Source: CAJLIR01 sp964408085 (GTDB taxonomy: Bacteria > Bacillota_I > Bacilli_A > RF39 > UBA660). Taken from it: a DNA stretch of 64,000 nucleotides. Positions 24,246-33,946 of this stretch are shown piece after piece (the first letter of the stretch is position 1; every line of letters begins with the position of its first letter). The stretch covers positions 28,795 through 92,794 of the forward strand of contig CAYOYB010000008.1 of the NCBI GenBank assembly GCA_964408085.1, in the 5' to 3' direction. The translations under genes were made by a program, and so were the position numbers. The notes below the pieces were generated by a model that was not told the origin of the DNA, did not search any database, and worked only from the letters and a program-made list of their open reading frames with translations.

Positions 24246-27200
24246 TGGATGTTAATAGTTTTGAAGGATTAAAGATTTCAATTGCCTCACCTGAAAAGAT
24301 TCGTTCATGGTCTTATGGACCTGTTAAAAAAGCCGAAACAATAAATTATCGTACATCTAAACCAGAACGTGATGGATTATTTTGCGAAAAGATATTTGGA
24401 CCAACAAAAGATTATGAGTGTTCATGTGGTAAATATAAAAGGTTAAGATACAAAGGTATTATTTGTGATCGCTGTGGTGTTGAAGTAACTAGTTCAAAAG
24501 TTCGTCGTGAACGTATGGGTCATATTGAATTAGCTACTCCTGTTTCACATATTTGGTTTTTCAAGGGCATTCCTTCAAGAATGGGACTTGTCCTTGATAT
24601 GTCACCTAGAGATCTAGAGGAAGTATTATATTTCGTTTCCTATGTTGTTTTAGATCCTGGTGCTGCGCCATTAGAAAAGAAACAAACAATTAGTGATAAA
24701 GAATATCGTGCTTACTATGAAAAATATGGTAGTAGTTTTAGAGTAGGTATGGGAGCTGAAGCTATAAAAGAACTTCTTGAACAAGTTGATATTGAAAAAG
24801 AAGTTGAAAACATTAAAAAGGAAATTGATGAAATTAAAGATTCATCTAGTCAAAAACGTGTTCGTTTAATTAAACGTTTAGATGTTTTAAATGCTTTCTT
24901 AGAATCAGGAAATCGCCCAGAATGGATGATTTTAGAAGCTCTACCAGTTATTCCACCAGAATTAAGACCAATGATCCAATTAGATGGTGGAAGATATGCT
25001 ACAAGTGATTTAAATGATTTATATCGTCGTGTTATTAATCGTAATAATCGTTTGAAAAAATTAATGGAATTAGGAGCTCCATCAATCATTATTCAAAATG
25101 AAAAACGTATGCTTCAAGAAGCAGTAGATGCTTTATTTGATAATGGAAGACGTGGTAGAAATATCACTGGAGCTGGAAATAGACCATTAAAATCATTATC
25201 AAGTATGCTAAAAGGAAAACAAGGTCGTTTCCGTCAAAACTTACTTGGAAAACGTGTCGATTATTCAGGACGTTCTGTTATCGTTGTTGGACCATCACTA
25301 AAAATGTATGAATGTGGTATTCCAAAAGAAATGGCTTTAGAATTATTTAAACCACATGTTATTAATGGTTTAGTTTCAAAAGAAATAGCAACTAATATTA
25401 AAGCTGCTAAAAAAATGATTGAAAATCAAGATCCTCGTGTTTGGGATATTGTTGAAGAAAAAATTAAGGAACACCCAGTTTTATTAAACCGTGCCCCAAC
25501 ATTACATAGACTTGGTATTCAAGCATTTGAACCAAAATTAATTAGTGGTCGCTCAATTAGACTTCATCCACTTGTTTGTGCAGCATTTAATGCCGATTTT
25601 GATGGAGACCAAATGGCTGTTCACGTTCCTATTAGTGAAGAAGCTCAAGCTGAAGCTAGAATCTTGATGTTAGGTGCTAATAACATCTTATCACCAAAAA
25701 ATGGTGACCCGGTTGTTACTCCAGGACAAGATATGGTTTTAGGAAACTATTATATAACAATTGAAAAAGCAGGTTTACCTGGTGAAGGTAGAGTTTTCAA
25801 AAATTCTAATGAAGCATTAATGGCTTATGAAAGAAGAGAAATTACTTTACATACAAGAATTGCTTTACCAGTTAAATCATTTAAATATAAATTATTCCCA
25901 AGCGAATATATGGATATGTATTTAGTTACTACACCTGGTAAATTACTATTTAATGAAATTTTCCCTGATACTTTCCAATATATAAATGATAGTAGCAGTG
26001 AAAATATTGAAAAAATGACACCAGCTAAGTATTTTATTGCTAAAGGTAAAAATATTCCTGAAGAAATAGCTAATATGCCAATTGTTGATGCATTAAATAA
26101 AAGTGCTTTAGGAAAATTAATTGCGCAAATTTATAAAAGATATCAAACTACTGAAACATCAGTAATGCTTGATAAACTTAAAGACTTAGGATTTAAATAT
26201 TCAACATTATCAGGTATTTCTATTGCTATTAGTGATATTAAAGAAAGTAAAATTAAACCGGCTGTATTAGAAGAAAGTCAAAAGAAAGTTGATACAATTA
26301 ATAAGCAATTCAAACGTGGTTTAATTACAGAAAATGAACGTTATAATAAGGTAATTACTGTTTGGACAGAAGCTAAAAAGACAATTCAAGAAGAACTTGA
26401 ACAAATGGTTAAAGCTGATGTTGATAATCCAATTTCAATTATGATGATGAGTAAAGCTCGTGGTGATATTAATTCCCATACTCAATTAGTTGGTATGCGT
26501 GGATTATTTAGTAAACCAAATGGTATGCAAGAAGAAATACCAGTTGAATCTTCATTTAGTGAAGGTGTTACTATTTCTGAATTCTTCTTATCAACCCATG
26601 GTGCTAGAAAAGGTGCCGTTGATACAGCGTTAAAAACTGCCGATGCTGGATACTTAACTCGTAGATTGGTTGATGTTGCTCAAGATATTATCGTTAAAGA
26701 AGAAGATTGTGGAACTGAACAAGGTGTTATCGCTGAAGCATTTATTAATGAAAAAGATGGTACTGTTATTGAATCATTACATGATCGTATTTTAGGACGT
26801 TATACTAGTAAAAAAGTTCTAAATCCAGAAACAAAAGAAATTATTTGTGAACGTAATACCTATATAACAGAACAAATCGCTAATAAAATAGCTGCTGCTG
26901 GTGTTACTAAAGTGCCAATAAGAACAGTTTTAACTTGTAAATTAGAACATGGTGTTTGTCAAAAATGTTATGGTCGTAATTTAGCAACTGGTTCAATTGT
27001 TGAAACAGGTGAAGCTGTTGGTATTATGGCTGCTCAATCAATTGGTGAACCAGGTACTCAGCTTACAATGCGTACATTCAATACTGGTGGTGTTGCTGGA
27101 GACGATATCACTCAAGGTTTACCACGTGTTCAAGAGTTATTCGAAGCACGTAATCCAAAAGGAAAAGCTACAATTTCTGAAATAAATGGTGTTGTTACTA

Positions 27201-27880
27201 ACATTGAAGATGAAAATGGTAAATTTGTTATTTCTGTTAAAAATGATATTGAGGTTAGAAAACATACAACTAATTATGGAGCTAAATTAGCAGTTGAAGT
27301 TAATAGTGAAGTTAAAGCAGGTCAAAGACTTACTCATGGAGCTATTTCTCCAAAAGAATTATTAGTTGTTACTGATCCAATTACTGTGCAACAGTACATC
27401 TTACTAGAAATTCAAAAAGTATATCGTTCTCAAGGTGTTGATATTAGTGATAAACACGTTGAAGTTATGGCAAAACGAATGATTTCAAAAATAAAAATTG
27501 TTAATTCAGGTGATTCTTTATACTTACCTGGAACAATGGTTAATATAAATCATTTTACTGATGTTAATAAGGAACTTATTTTGGAAGGAAAGAGACCTGC
27601 TACTGGTAGACCAGTCTTACTTGGTATTACTAAAGCATCGCTTGAAACAGATTCATTCTTATCAGCTGCTTCTTTCCAAGAAACAACAAGAATTTTAACA
27701 GATGCCGCAATTCATGGTAAAGTTGATAACTTGAATGGATTAAAAGAGAATGTTATTATCGGTAAATTAATTCCAGCTGGTACAGGTGCTAGAAAGTATC
27801 GTAAAGCTGATTATGAATTAGAATTACCATTATTGACTGATGAACCTTTAGAAACATTAGAAAATGAATTAATGGATTAA
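24245..27880 (+). CDS. rpoC: DNA-directed RNA polymerase subunit beta'
   Basis: 1211 aa. N-terminal zinc ribbon (CSCGKYKRLRYKGIICDRCG), clamp and switch regions, the catalytic Mg motif NADFDGDQMAVH, trigger-loop region (SFSEGVTISEFFLSTHGARKG begins nearby) and the second zinc site built on CGTEQG and CKLEHGVCQKC. Length is typical for Bacilli without large insertions. Translationally coupled to rpoB (TAATG). RBS GATGAGG lies in the rpoB tail. Confidence 0.98.
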   Translation: MDVNSFEGLKISIASPEKIRSWSYGPVKKAETINYRTSKPERDGLFCEKIFGPTKDYECSCGKYKRLRYKGIICDRCGVEVTSSKVRRERMGHIELATPVSHIWFFKGIPSRMGLVLDMSPRDLEEVLYFVSYVVLDPGAAPLEKKQTISDKEYRAYYEKYGSSFRVGMGAEAIKELLEQVDIEKEVENIKKEIDEIKDSSSQKRVRLIKRLDVLNAFLESGNRPEWMILEALPVIPPELRPMIQLDGGRYATSDLNDLYRRVINRNNRLKKLMELGAPSIIIQNEKRMLQEAVDALFDNGRRGRNITGAGNRPLKSLSSMLKGKQGRFRQNLLGKRVDYSGRSVIVVGPSLKMYECGIPKEMALELFKPHVINGLVSKEIATNIKAAKKMIENQDPRVWDIVEEKIKEHPVLLNRAPTLHRLGIQAFEPKLISGRSIRLHPLVCAAFNADFDGDQMAVHVPISEEAQAEARILMLGANNILSPKNGDPVVTPGQDMVLGNYYITIEKAGLPGEGRVFKNSNEALMAYERREITLHTRIALPVKSFKYKLFPSEYMDMYLVTTPGKLLFNEIFPDTFQYINDSSSENIEKMTPAKYFIAKGKNIPEEIANMPIVDALNKSALGKLIAQIYKRYQTTETSVMLDKLKDLGFKYSTLSGISIAISDIKESKIKPAVLEESQKKVDTINKQFKRGLITENERYNKVITVWTEAKKTIQEELEQMVKADVDNPISIMMMSKARGDINSHTQLVGMRGLFSKPNGMQEEIPVESSFSEGVTISEFFLSTHGARKGAVDTALKTADAGYLTRRLVDVAQDIIVKEEDCGTEQGVIAEAFINEKDGTVIESLHDRILGRYTSKKVLNPETKEIICERNTYITEQIANKIAAAGVTKVPIRTVLTCKLEHGVCQKCYGRNLATGSIVETGEAVGIMAAQSIGEPGTQLTMRTFNTGGVAGDDITQGLPRVQELFEARNPKGKATISEINGVVTNIEDENGKFVISVKNDIEVRKHTTNYGAKLAVEVNSEVKAGQRLTHGAISPKELLVVTDPITVQQYILLEIQKVYRSQGVDISDKHVEVMAKRMISKIKIVNSGDSLYLPGTMVNINHFTDVNKELILEGKRPATGRPVLLGITKASLETDSFLSAASFQETTRILTDAAIHGKVDNLNGLKENVIIGKLIPAGTGARKYRKADYELELPLLTDEPLETLENELMD

Positions 27881-27907
27881 AAACTGCAATTAAATGCAGT
27901 TTTTTTC
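27879..27907 (+). terminator. Rho-independent terminator of rpoBC
   Basis: AAACTGCA attaaa TGCAGTTT with seven T. A TGcTATAAT box (27917-27925) just after it may start the next transcript. Confidence 0.82.
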
Positions 27908-27946
27908 TTATTTTTTTGCTATAATATTTAATTAGGAAGTGTTAGT

Positions 27947-29248
27947 ATGCTAGAAAAAAGTATTAAAGCAAGCTATTTATTAATAACAACCATCTTTCTA
28001 ATAACAATGGGAATCTTACTAATAACTTTGAAAACACAATTTGTCCAATTATTAATTAGAATTATTTGTTATGGTTTTATTTTAAGAGGCTTAATTAATT
28101 TATTAATATTAACGTATAATAAACAAAATCGTAATAAAAAATTTGTTATGAGAGATGTTGCTGATATTTTATTTGGTGTAATAATTATTAGTATTAGAGA
28201 AAGTCTCATTATTTTATTGCCAGTCATTTTTGGGTTATATTTTTTAGTAATTGTAATAATTCAAGTCGTTGACTATTATATTTATTTAAAAAATAAAATA
28301 AAAGGAAGATTGACAATTTTAATCGCTATTATATTTAACTTATGTGCTAGTTTATTATTAACAATAAATCCTCATTTAAAAACAAAATATATTGTAATGA
28401 TTATTGGTATTTACTTAATTATAATTGGTATTAAAAATGGAGCAGATTTTTTATTTGAAGTATTGCCTCTAAAAATAGTAAATAAAATAAAGATGAATAT
28501 AAAAATACCAATTCCAGAAATTTTTACAGCTTTTATTCCTCAACAATTAATCAGGTTAGTTAACGAAATGTTAGAAGTTGATCCTGAGGCTAATAATTAT
28601 AACTATAATAAAAAAGATGATAAATCGGATTTACAAATTATTATTCATCTAGCTTCTTCAGGAACAGCTATTATGGGTCATGTTGAAATTGCCTTTGAAG
28701 ATAGAATTTATTCTTATGGTAGTTATGATATGCATTCTAGAAGTTTATTTCAGGCAATTGGTGATGGAGTAATTTTAATTGTTGATAAACAAAAATATAT
28801 GAAGTATTGTGTTGAAAAAAGAGATAGATATTTAATAGAATTTGGCATAAAATTAACAAATAATGAAAAAGAAATTATTAAAAAGAATATAAATGAACTA
28901 ATTAATATTAATACGATTGATTATTATTCTGATGCCCAGTTGATTGAACAGGGCAAACTACCACCTAGAAAATTAACTGATATGTCAAGTGAAATATATA
29001 TGTATGCAGATGGCAGATTTAAAAAAATTACAAAAGGAAAATATAAAAAGTTATTTGTTTTAACTAATAATTGCGCAATGATGGTAAAAAGTGTCTTAAA
29101 GACAATTGGCAAAGATGTAATTGCTATTAATGGCATCTTAACACCAGGAGCCTATTATGATTATTTAAATAGGCAATTTATGTTAAAAAATACCAATGTT
29201 ATTACGCGAAAAATTTATACAAAAAATGATTTTAAAAATGTCGAATAA
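27947..29248 (+). CDS. DUF308/HdeD-like membrane domain fused to papain-like domain
   Basis: 433 aa. Residues 1-170 contain six hydrophobic segments arranged as repeated pairs, the pattern of HdeD/DUF308 proteins. From about residue 225 the sequence is soluble: QIIIHLASSGTAIMGHVEIAFEDRIYSYGSYD puts a His before a beta strand, and TNNCAMMVKSVLKTIG puts a Cys at a helix start near residue 370. His-before-Cys order is that of permuted papain-like (NlpC/P60-superfamily, YiiX/DUF4105-like) folds. The side of the membrane it faces is unclear. Function unknown; possible thiol hydrolase or transferase acting at the membrane. Confidence 0.55.
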   Translation: MLEKSIKASYLLITTIFLITMGILLITLKTQFVQLLIRIICYGFILRGLINLLILTYNKQNRNKKFVMRDVADILFGVIIISIRESLIILLPVIFGLYFLVIVIIQVVDYYIYLKNKIKGRLTILIAIIFNLCASLLLTINPHLKTKYIVMIIGIYLIIIGIKNGADFLFEVLPLKIVNKIKMNIKIPIPEIFTAFIPQQLIRLVNEMLEVDPEANNYNYNKKDDKSDLQIIIHLASSGTAIMGHVEIAFEDRIYSYGSYDMHSRSLFQAIGDGVILIVDKQKYMKYCVEKRDRYLIEFGIKLTNNEKEIIKKNINELININTIDYYSDAQLIEQGKLPPRKLTDMSSEIYMYADGRFKKITKGKYKKLFVLTNNCAMMVKSVLKTIGKDVIAINGILTPGAYYDYLNRQFMLKNTNVITRKIYTKNDFKNVE

Positions 29249-29261
29249 TAAAAAAATCGCG

Positions 29262-29290
29262 TTGACATTTATAGTATGCGGCGATATAAT
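29262..29290 (+). promoter_or_regulatory. Consensus sigma-A promoter of rubrerythrin
   Basis: TTGACA, 17 nt, TATAAT: both hexamers are perfect, the best promoter in the window. Confidence 0.88.
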
Positions 29291-29300
29291 TTAAATAGAG

Positions 29301-29318
29301 ATTAGTAACAATTACTAA
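29301..29318. promoter_or_regulatory. Inverted repeat at the rubrerythrin transcript start
   Basis: ATTAGTAA caa-type centre TTACTAAT lies about ten bases past the -10 box, a position suited to a repressor such as a peroxide or metal regulator. The sequence is not a clear PerR or Fur box. Confidence 0.4.
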
Positions 29319-29423
29319 TTTTGAGTTGGCCTTTTTTAAGTACAATAATTATGAAATAGCTTTAGTTAATGTTACTTTGGAAAGGATATATAAAAATCAC
29401 AAAAAAGAGAAGGGAAGATTTAA

Positions 29424-29963
29424 ATGGAATTAAAAGGAAGTAAAACAGAACAAAATTTAATGACTGCATTTGCAGGAGAAAGTCAAGCAAGAAATAAATA
29501 TACTTATTATGCTTCAAAAGCTAAAAAAGAGGGCTATGAACAAATCGCTGCCATCTTTGAAGAAACTGCTGGTAATGAAAAAGAACATGCTAAAATGTGG
29601 TTTAAATTATTACATGATGGAGCTGTTCCAGATACAAAAACTAACTTATTAGATGCAGCTAATGGTGAAAACTTTGAATGGACTGATATGTATGAATCAT
29701 TTGCTAAAACTGCTAAAGAAGAAGGATTCGATCATATTGCTTATTTATTTGAAGAAGTTGGAAAAATTGAAAAAGAACATGAAGAAAGATATAGAAAATT
29801 ATTATCTAACTTAGAAGGTCAAACTTTATTTATTAAAGATGAACCAGTTATGTGGATTTGTCGTAATTGTGGACACATTCATTTTGGTGTTTCAGCTCCA
29901 GAGGTATGTCCAGTTTGTAATCATCCACAAAGTTATTTTGAATTACGTTCAACAAATTATTAA
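29424..29963 (+). CDS. Rubrerythrin
   Basis: 179 aa. The di-iron four-helix domain has the EXXH-type ligands (AFAGESQARNKY, EETAGNEKEHAKMW, EEVGKIEKEHEERY), and the C-terminal rubredoxin domain has CRNCGHIHFG and CPVCNHP. It reduces hydrogen peroxide with electrons from NAD(P)H via rubredoxin-like carriers, protecting anaerobes. Long 5' leader (about 127 nt) after a perfect promoter; RBS AGAAGGGAAG. Its presence argues for an anaerobic or microaerophilic host. Confidence 0.95.
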   Translation: MELKGSKTEQNLMTAFAGESQARNKYTYYASKAKKEGYEQIAAIFEETAGNEKEHAKMWFKLLHDGAVPDTKTNLLDAANGENFEWTDMYESFAKTAKEEGFDHIAYLFEEVGKIEKEHEERYRKLLSNLEGQTLFIKDEPVMWICRNCGHIHFGVSAPEVCPVCNHPQSYFELRSTNY

Positions 29964-29986
29964 AAAAGGAATTATTTCCTTTTTTA
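29962..29986. terminator. Bidirectional terminator
   Basis: AAAAAAGGAA atta TTTCCTTTTTT between the convergent rubrerythrin and Hsp20 genes; A-run and T-run allow use on both strands. Confidence 0.8.
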
Positions 29987-30026
29987 TTTATTTAATTATA
30001 TAAAAATAAATAGCGTACAAATGACG

Positions 30027-30410
30027 CTATTTAATTTCGATACTCTTTTTACTTTCAACTTTTGCTTCTTTAGGAATACTAATAGTTAAAATACCATTGT
30101 TATGATTTGCTTCTATTTCATCTTCATTAATTTTTCCAACATAAAATTTCCTAGAATATTCTCCATAACAAATCTCCTGTTTTAAATAATTATCATTTTC
30201 TTCACATTGCTCATTTTTAATAACTTTAATATTTATATTTTCATTTTCATAATCAATGGTAATATCTTGTTTTTCGATACCTGGTATTTCGATTTTTAAA
30301 AGATATTTATCTCCTTTATCAATAATGTCAGTATTCATAAAATTACGATTGTTTTTTGAATCAAATAAATCAAAATAGTTATTAAAAAATGGGTCTTTAG
30401 AAATTAACAT
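30027..30410 (-). CDS. Hsp20/alpha-crystallin small heat-shock protein
   Basis: 127 aa. The alpha-crystallin domain runs from about residue 28 (DIIDKGDKYLLKIEIPGIEKQDI) to NGILTISIPK near residue 113 (the GxLxIxxP motif). ATP-independent holdase chaperone. RBS GAGGTG on the minus strand. Not preceded by a clear CIRCE element. Confidence 0.9.
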   Translation of the reverse strand: MLISKDPFFNNYFDLFDSKNNRNFMNTDIIDKGDKYLLKIEIPGIEKQDITIDYENENINIKVIKNEQCEENDNYLKQEICYGEYSRKFYVGKINEDEIEANHNNGILTISIPKEAKVESKKSIEIK

Positions 30411-30506
30411 TTTATCACCTCGTTTATATTATTGAAGAAAAAGAAAAAGTTTATTCAATATTATTATAAAAATATATATTTTGTTAAAAATAAAATTGGT
30501 GATTTA

Positions 30507-31292
30507 ATGAAAAAAATTTTAATAACAGGTGCTAGAAGCGGAATAGGTAATGCTTTAGTTAATAGCCTAATTGATAAAGAATATTATATTTATTTAACTG
30601 TTCATAATGAATCACAACTTAGTGTAGTTAAAGAAAAATATAAGGAATATAGTAATATAAAATGTTTAAAACTGGATGTTACTTTAGAAAGTGATAGATT
30701 AAAAATAGAAAAATTAGATATTGATATTTTAGTTAATATTGCGGGGGTTGGTTATGGAGGTTCTATATCAGAAATACCAATGAATAAAGTTCGCGAAAAT
30801 TTCGAAGTTAATGTGTTTTCATCATTCGAATTAGTTCAGATTGTTTTAAAACAGATGATTATGAAGAAAAAAGGTAAAATTATTATTATGAGTTCTTTAG
30901 CAGGAATTTTGCCTCTAAACTTTTTAGGTAGTTATTGTGCTACTAAAGCAAGTATTATTCAACTTACTACCACATTAAAAAATGAATTAAAACTTCTAAA
31001 TACCAACATTAAAATTGTTTTAATTGAACCAGGTATGTATCATACGGGTTTTAATCAAGTAATGCTAGAAAATAAATATGATTGGATGAAAGAAAAAAGT
31101 TATTTTGAAAACGAACTTAATTTAATTAGAAAAAGAGAAAATCTATTTTTTGGTTTACTAGAGAAGAATAAACTTAATAGTATAGTAAAAAAAATTGTAA
31201 AAGCTATTGAAGCAGAAAATCCTAAATTTATTTATCGAGCACCATTAATACAAGTATTAGGCGCTAAATTATATCAAATGTTTAAAATGTAA
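30507..31292 (+). CDS. Short-chain dehydrogenase/reductase
   Basis: 261 aa from ATG 30507 (GGTGA upstream). ILITGARSGIG is the Rossmann TGxxxGxG motif, VNIAGVG stands for NNAG, and MSSLAG plus SYCATKAS supply the catalytic Ser and Tyr-x3-Lys. NAD(P)-dependent oxidoreductase; substrate unknown. The lack of Asp/Arg signatures at the end of beta-2 does not settle NAD versus NADP. The stretch upstream to 30432 is open but contains the Hsp20 promoter region and no ribosome site. Confidence 0.85.
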   Translation: MKKILITGARSGIGNALVNSLIDKEYYIYLTVHNESQLSVVKEKYKEYSNIKCLKLDVTLESDRLKIEKLDIDILVNIAGVGYGGSISEIPMNKVRENFEVNVFSSFELVQIVLKQMIMKKKGKIIIMSSLAGILPLNFLGSYCATKASIIQLTTTLKNELKLLNTNIKIVLIEPGMYHTGFNQVMLENKYDWMKEKSYFENELNLIRKRENLFFGLLEKNKLNSIVKKIVKAIEAENPKFIYRAPLIQVLGAKLYQMFKM

Positions 31293-31422
31293 AATAAAAA
31301 AATATCATTTAAAAACTGGTTGTAGTAATTAAATCATTTTTTTATTTATTAGAAGAAAAAATATGTTATAATTTATATATATCATATTTAAAGGTAGGTG
31401 AATATCAATTAATTGATTAATT

Positions 31423-32985
31423 ATGAGAAAAAAGTTGTTATTAATATGTTCGTTTTTTATTTTTATATTTCTTATAATCTTTAATATATTTAAGGATAAT
31501 GTTAATTTAATAGATAATTTATATATATCTGTTGGCTCATCTAATACAACAGCCAAAGTACTAAAAACAGAGTTAAGTGAAGAACAAATAATTAAAGAAT
31601 ATAAAGACTATGAATATGTTAAAGTAGATAAGTTTGTAGATATTGAAACTATAAGTTATGAGAAATTTAAAGGAAAAATAAATGATAACGAAATATTTAG
31701 TTATGGGATAGCCTTAGATAATAATCGGATTGTACTTTTATCTGAGGAGCTAAATGCTAATAATATCATTAATCGAAAAGAAAAAAATGTAAATTTCGAA
31801 AATTTAAATAAATATTTATCTAAAAAAGGCATATCAAAAAAATTTAATTCTATATCAAATATAACTATTTTTAAAACAGAGAGCAAATATTTATATAATA
31901 ATGAATTTATCAATTTAGAAAATAAGATGGGTTTTAATAATAGGAGTATTGAAAATATAAAATCTGAATTGCCAAATATTATAGAAAGTACTGGTAAATT
32001 ATTAGCATCAATGAATAAAAAGGGAAAATATGTATATGGCTATAGTACAAACAGCGCTAAAGAATTTAATAGTTATAATATTTTAAGGCATGCTGGAAGT
32101 ACTTGGAGTTTAATTTTATACTATAAAGAATATCCATCAGATGAACTTAAAACTACAATACAAGAATCTATAGATTACTTAATAAATAATTTTACTATTG
32201 AATATAATGATGATATAACATTTGTTGTAGAAAAAAAATCATCTGAAATAAAATTAGGTGGAAATGCTTTAGCACTACTAATGTTATCAGAATATAGCCT
32301 AGTATTTTCTGATTATAAATATGATGATATAAGTAAAAAAATAGCTAATGGAATTATACATATGCAAAATGATGATGGAAGTTATAATCATATTTTAGAT
32401 TTAAATTTTAATATAAAAGAGAAATTTAGAACTGTTTATTATGATGGTGAAGCTACATTTGCATTATTAAAATACTATAAAGTTAATAACAATAATATTT
32501 TAGTTGAACAAGCTAAAAAGGCAATAGATTATTTTATTGATAATAATTATGAAAAATATAGAGATCAATGGATATCATATGCCTTAAATGAATATATAAA
32601 AATTAATACTAATGAAAGATATATTAATTTTGCGTTTTTAAATTATACATATAATAGGCAAAAATTAGATAATAATAAATCCTTTGGTCCTACTAGATTG
32701 GAGCTTCTTATAACAACTTTAGATACTTATAATTATGTAATTAATAATGCTGATAGTTCAGTAATAAAAGATTTTAACATTAAAGAATTAAAAAATAGCA
32801 TAGAAATAAATTTTGAGACACTTTTCAATTTCTATATCAGCGAGGAAGTAGCCATGTACTTAAATAATCCTATTTTAGTATTAAATGGATTTCATGATAT
32901 AAAGTCAAATTTTAGAATGCGAATAGATGATCTTCAACATTCTCTTTTAGGTATAATCAAATATAATGAACTTTATGGAGATTAA
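31423..32985 (+). CDS. Membrane-anchored (alpha/alpha)-barrel protein
   Basis: 520 aa. An N-terminal signal anchor (residues 4-22) is followed by a beta-rich segment to about residue 170. The rest is helical with terpenoid-cyclase/glycosidase-toroid features: NILRHAGSTWSLILYYK, LGGNALALLMLSEYS, MQNDDGSYNH and YYDGEATFALLKYYK recur at about 50-residue spacing. Such extracellular toroid domains handle polysaccharide or lipid-linked substrates, but no catalytic set can be named. AGGTAGGTG lies about 20 nt before ATG, which is unusually far. No membrane helix beyond the first. Confidence 0.55.
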   Translation: MRKKLLLICSFFIFIFLIIFNIFKDNVNLIDNLYISVGSSNTTAKVLKTELSEEQIIKEYKDYEYVKVDKFVDIETISYEKFKGKINDNEIFSYGIALDNNRIVLLSEELNANNIINRKEKNVNFENLNKYLSKKGISKKFNSISNITIFKTESKYLYNNEFINLENKMGFNNRSIENIKSELPNIIESTGKLLASMNKKGKYVYGYSTNSAKEFNSYNILRHAGSTWSLILYYKEYPSDELKTTIQESIDYLINNFTIEYNDDITFVVEKKSSEIKLGGNALALLMLSEYSLVFSDYKYDDISKKIANGIIHMQNDDGSYNHILDLNFNIKEKFRTVYYDGEATFALLKYYKVNNNNILVEQAKKAIDYFIDNNYEKYRDQWISYALNEYIKINTNERYINFAFLNYTYNRQKLDNNKSFGPTRLELLITTLDTYNYVINNADSSVIKDFNIKELKNSIEINFETLFNFYISEEVAMYLNNPILVLNGFHDIKSNFRMRIDDLQHSLLGIIKYNELYGD

Positions 32986-33075
32986 AATATTTAAATTTGA
33001 ATATAATAATTATAAGTAGTTCAATATTAATTAAATTAAAAATGTTTAATTTAATAAAAAAATATATAAAAAGTG

Positions 33076-33104
33076 TTGTCATAAGCAAACTAATTTGATA
33101 TAAT
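33076..33104 (+). promoter_or_regulatory. Sigma-A promoter of tRNA-Met
   Basis: TTGTCA, 17 nt, TATAAT preceded by TGa; 16 nt before the tRNA. Confidence 0.78.
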
Positions 33105-33119
33105 TAATTTGCTTGTTAT

Positions 33120-33196
33120 GGCGATGTAGCTCAGCTGGCTAGAGCAACCGGTTCATACCCGGTAGGTCGAGAGTTCGAATCTCCCCGTCGCTACCA
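33120..33196 (+). tRNA. Elongator tRNA-Met (CAU)
   Basis: 77 nt with encoded CCA. Anticodon CAT at 33154-33156 in the loop TTCATAC typical of elongator Met. G1-T72 closes the acceptor as a wobble. The T stem GAGAG/CTCCC has an A-C mismatch at 50-64. Confidence 0.92.
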
Positions 33197-33206
33197 TTTA
33201 AAAATT

Positions 33207-33230
33207 ACTAGATTTTATCTAGTTTTTATT
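33207..33230 (+). terminator. Terminator after tRNA-Met
   Basis: ACTAGAT ttt ATCTAGT followed by TTTTATTTT. A second hairpin follows at 33233. Confidence 0.72.
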
Positions 33231-33232
33231 TT

Positions 33233-33270
33233 ATAGGAATAATATTCATTTAGTATTCCTATCTTTTTTT
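33233..33270 (+). terminator. Second, stronger terminator
   Basis: ATAGGAATA / TAGTATTCCTAT with a run of eight T. Tandem with the preceding hairpin. Confidence 0.75.
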
Positions 33271-33333
33271 TATAAAATCATGATATAATAATTTTATTGA
33301 CAAATCTTAATTTGCTGAAAAGGAGAATTAGTT

Positions 33334-33900
33334 ATGAAAGACAATCTTTTTTTGGAAAAACCATCAATTGTAAGAAAAAGTGCTGCAATTGATTTCATAA
33401 ATGAATTTAAACAATATAACTCTGATACTGATGGAGATGGAGGACTGGCTAGATATTTAGATGATTATGAAGGATGGTTAAAAAAAATAGAAGATGATAA
33501 AAATGCAGTTCCATCTGAAGAAAAAGTTCCAGCAGAAACATATTTTTTAATTAGAGAAAATGATAAAAAAATAATTGGAATGTGTAACATAAGATTAGCT
33601 TTAAATAAGAAATTGATTGAACTTAATGCTTGGCACATAGGGTATTGTGTTAGGCCAACAGAAAGAAGAAAAGGCTATGCTAAAAAAATGTTATATTTAG
33701 CCCTAAAAGAATGCAAAAAACATAATATAAAAGAGGTCATAATTGGATGTGATAAAGACAATATTGGTTCATCTAAAACAATAACTAGTTTTTATTCAAA
33801 GTTGCTTAAAGAATATATGGATACAAAATACTATAATTGTATGCAACAACAATTTTCAATTGATGTTGATAAAGCCATAGAACAGTATAAAGATAATTAA
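33334..33900 (+). CDS. GNAT family N-acetyltransferase
   Basis: 188 aa. Core motif A: HIGYCVRPTERRKGYAKKML (RRxGxA loop binding acetyl-CoA pyrophosphate) at residues 106-125; before it FLIRENDKKIIGMCNIRLA. The N-terminal 60 residues (EFKQYNSDTDGDGGLARYL) resemble the many small GNATs of Firmicutes annotated only by domain. RBS AAAGGAG. The post-stop motif ATTACAATTT begins the base after its stop. Confidence 0.85.
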   Translation: MKDNLFLEKPSIVRKSAAIDFINEFKQYNSDTDGDGGLARYLDDYEGWLKKIEDDKNAVPSEEKVPAETYFLIRENDKKIIGMCNIRLALNKKLIELNAWHIGYCVRPTERRKGYAKKMLYLALKECKKHNIKEVIIGCDKDNIGSSKTITSFYSKLLKEYMDTKYYNCMQQQFSIDVDKAIEQYKDN

Positions 33901-33910
33901 ATTACAATTT
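33901..33910 (+). repeat. Post-stop motif ATTACAATTT
   Basis: Directly abuts the TAA of the GNAT gene and continues ATAT, as in the longer copy at 62291. Confidence 0.5.
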
Positions 33911-33946
33911 ATATGTGTTTTTCAAACATTTAGAGGAAGTGATACA

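Noticed and set aside
24850..25089. Minus-strand reading frames inside rpoC, rplK, rplL and other core genes
   Set aside because: They are shadows of well-conserved genes with no ribosome sites of their own.
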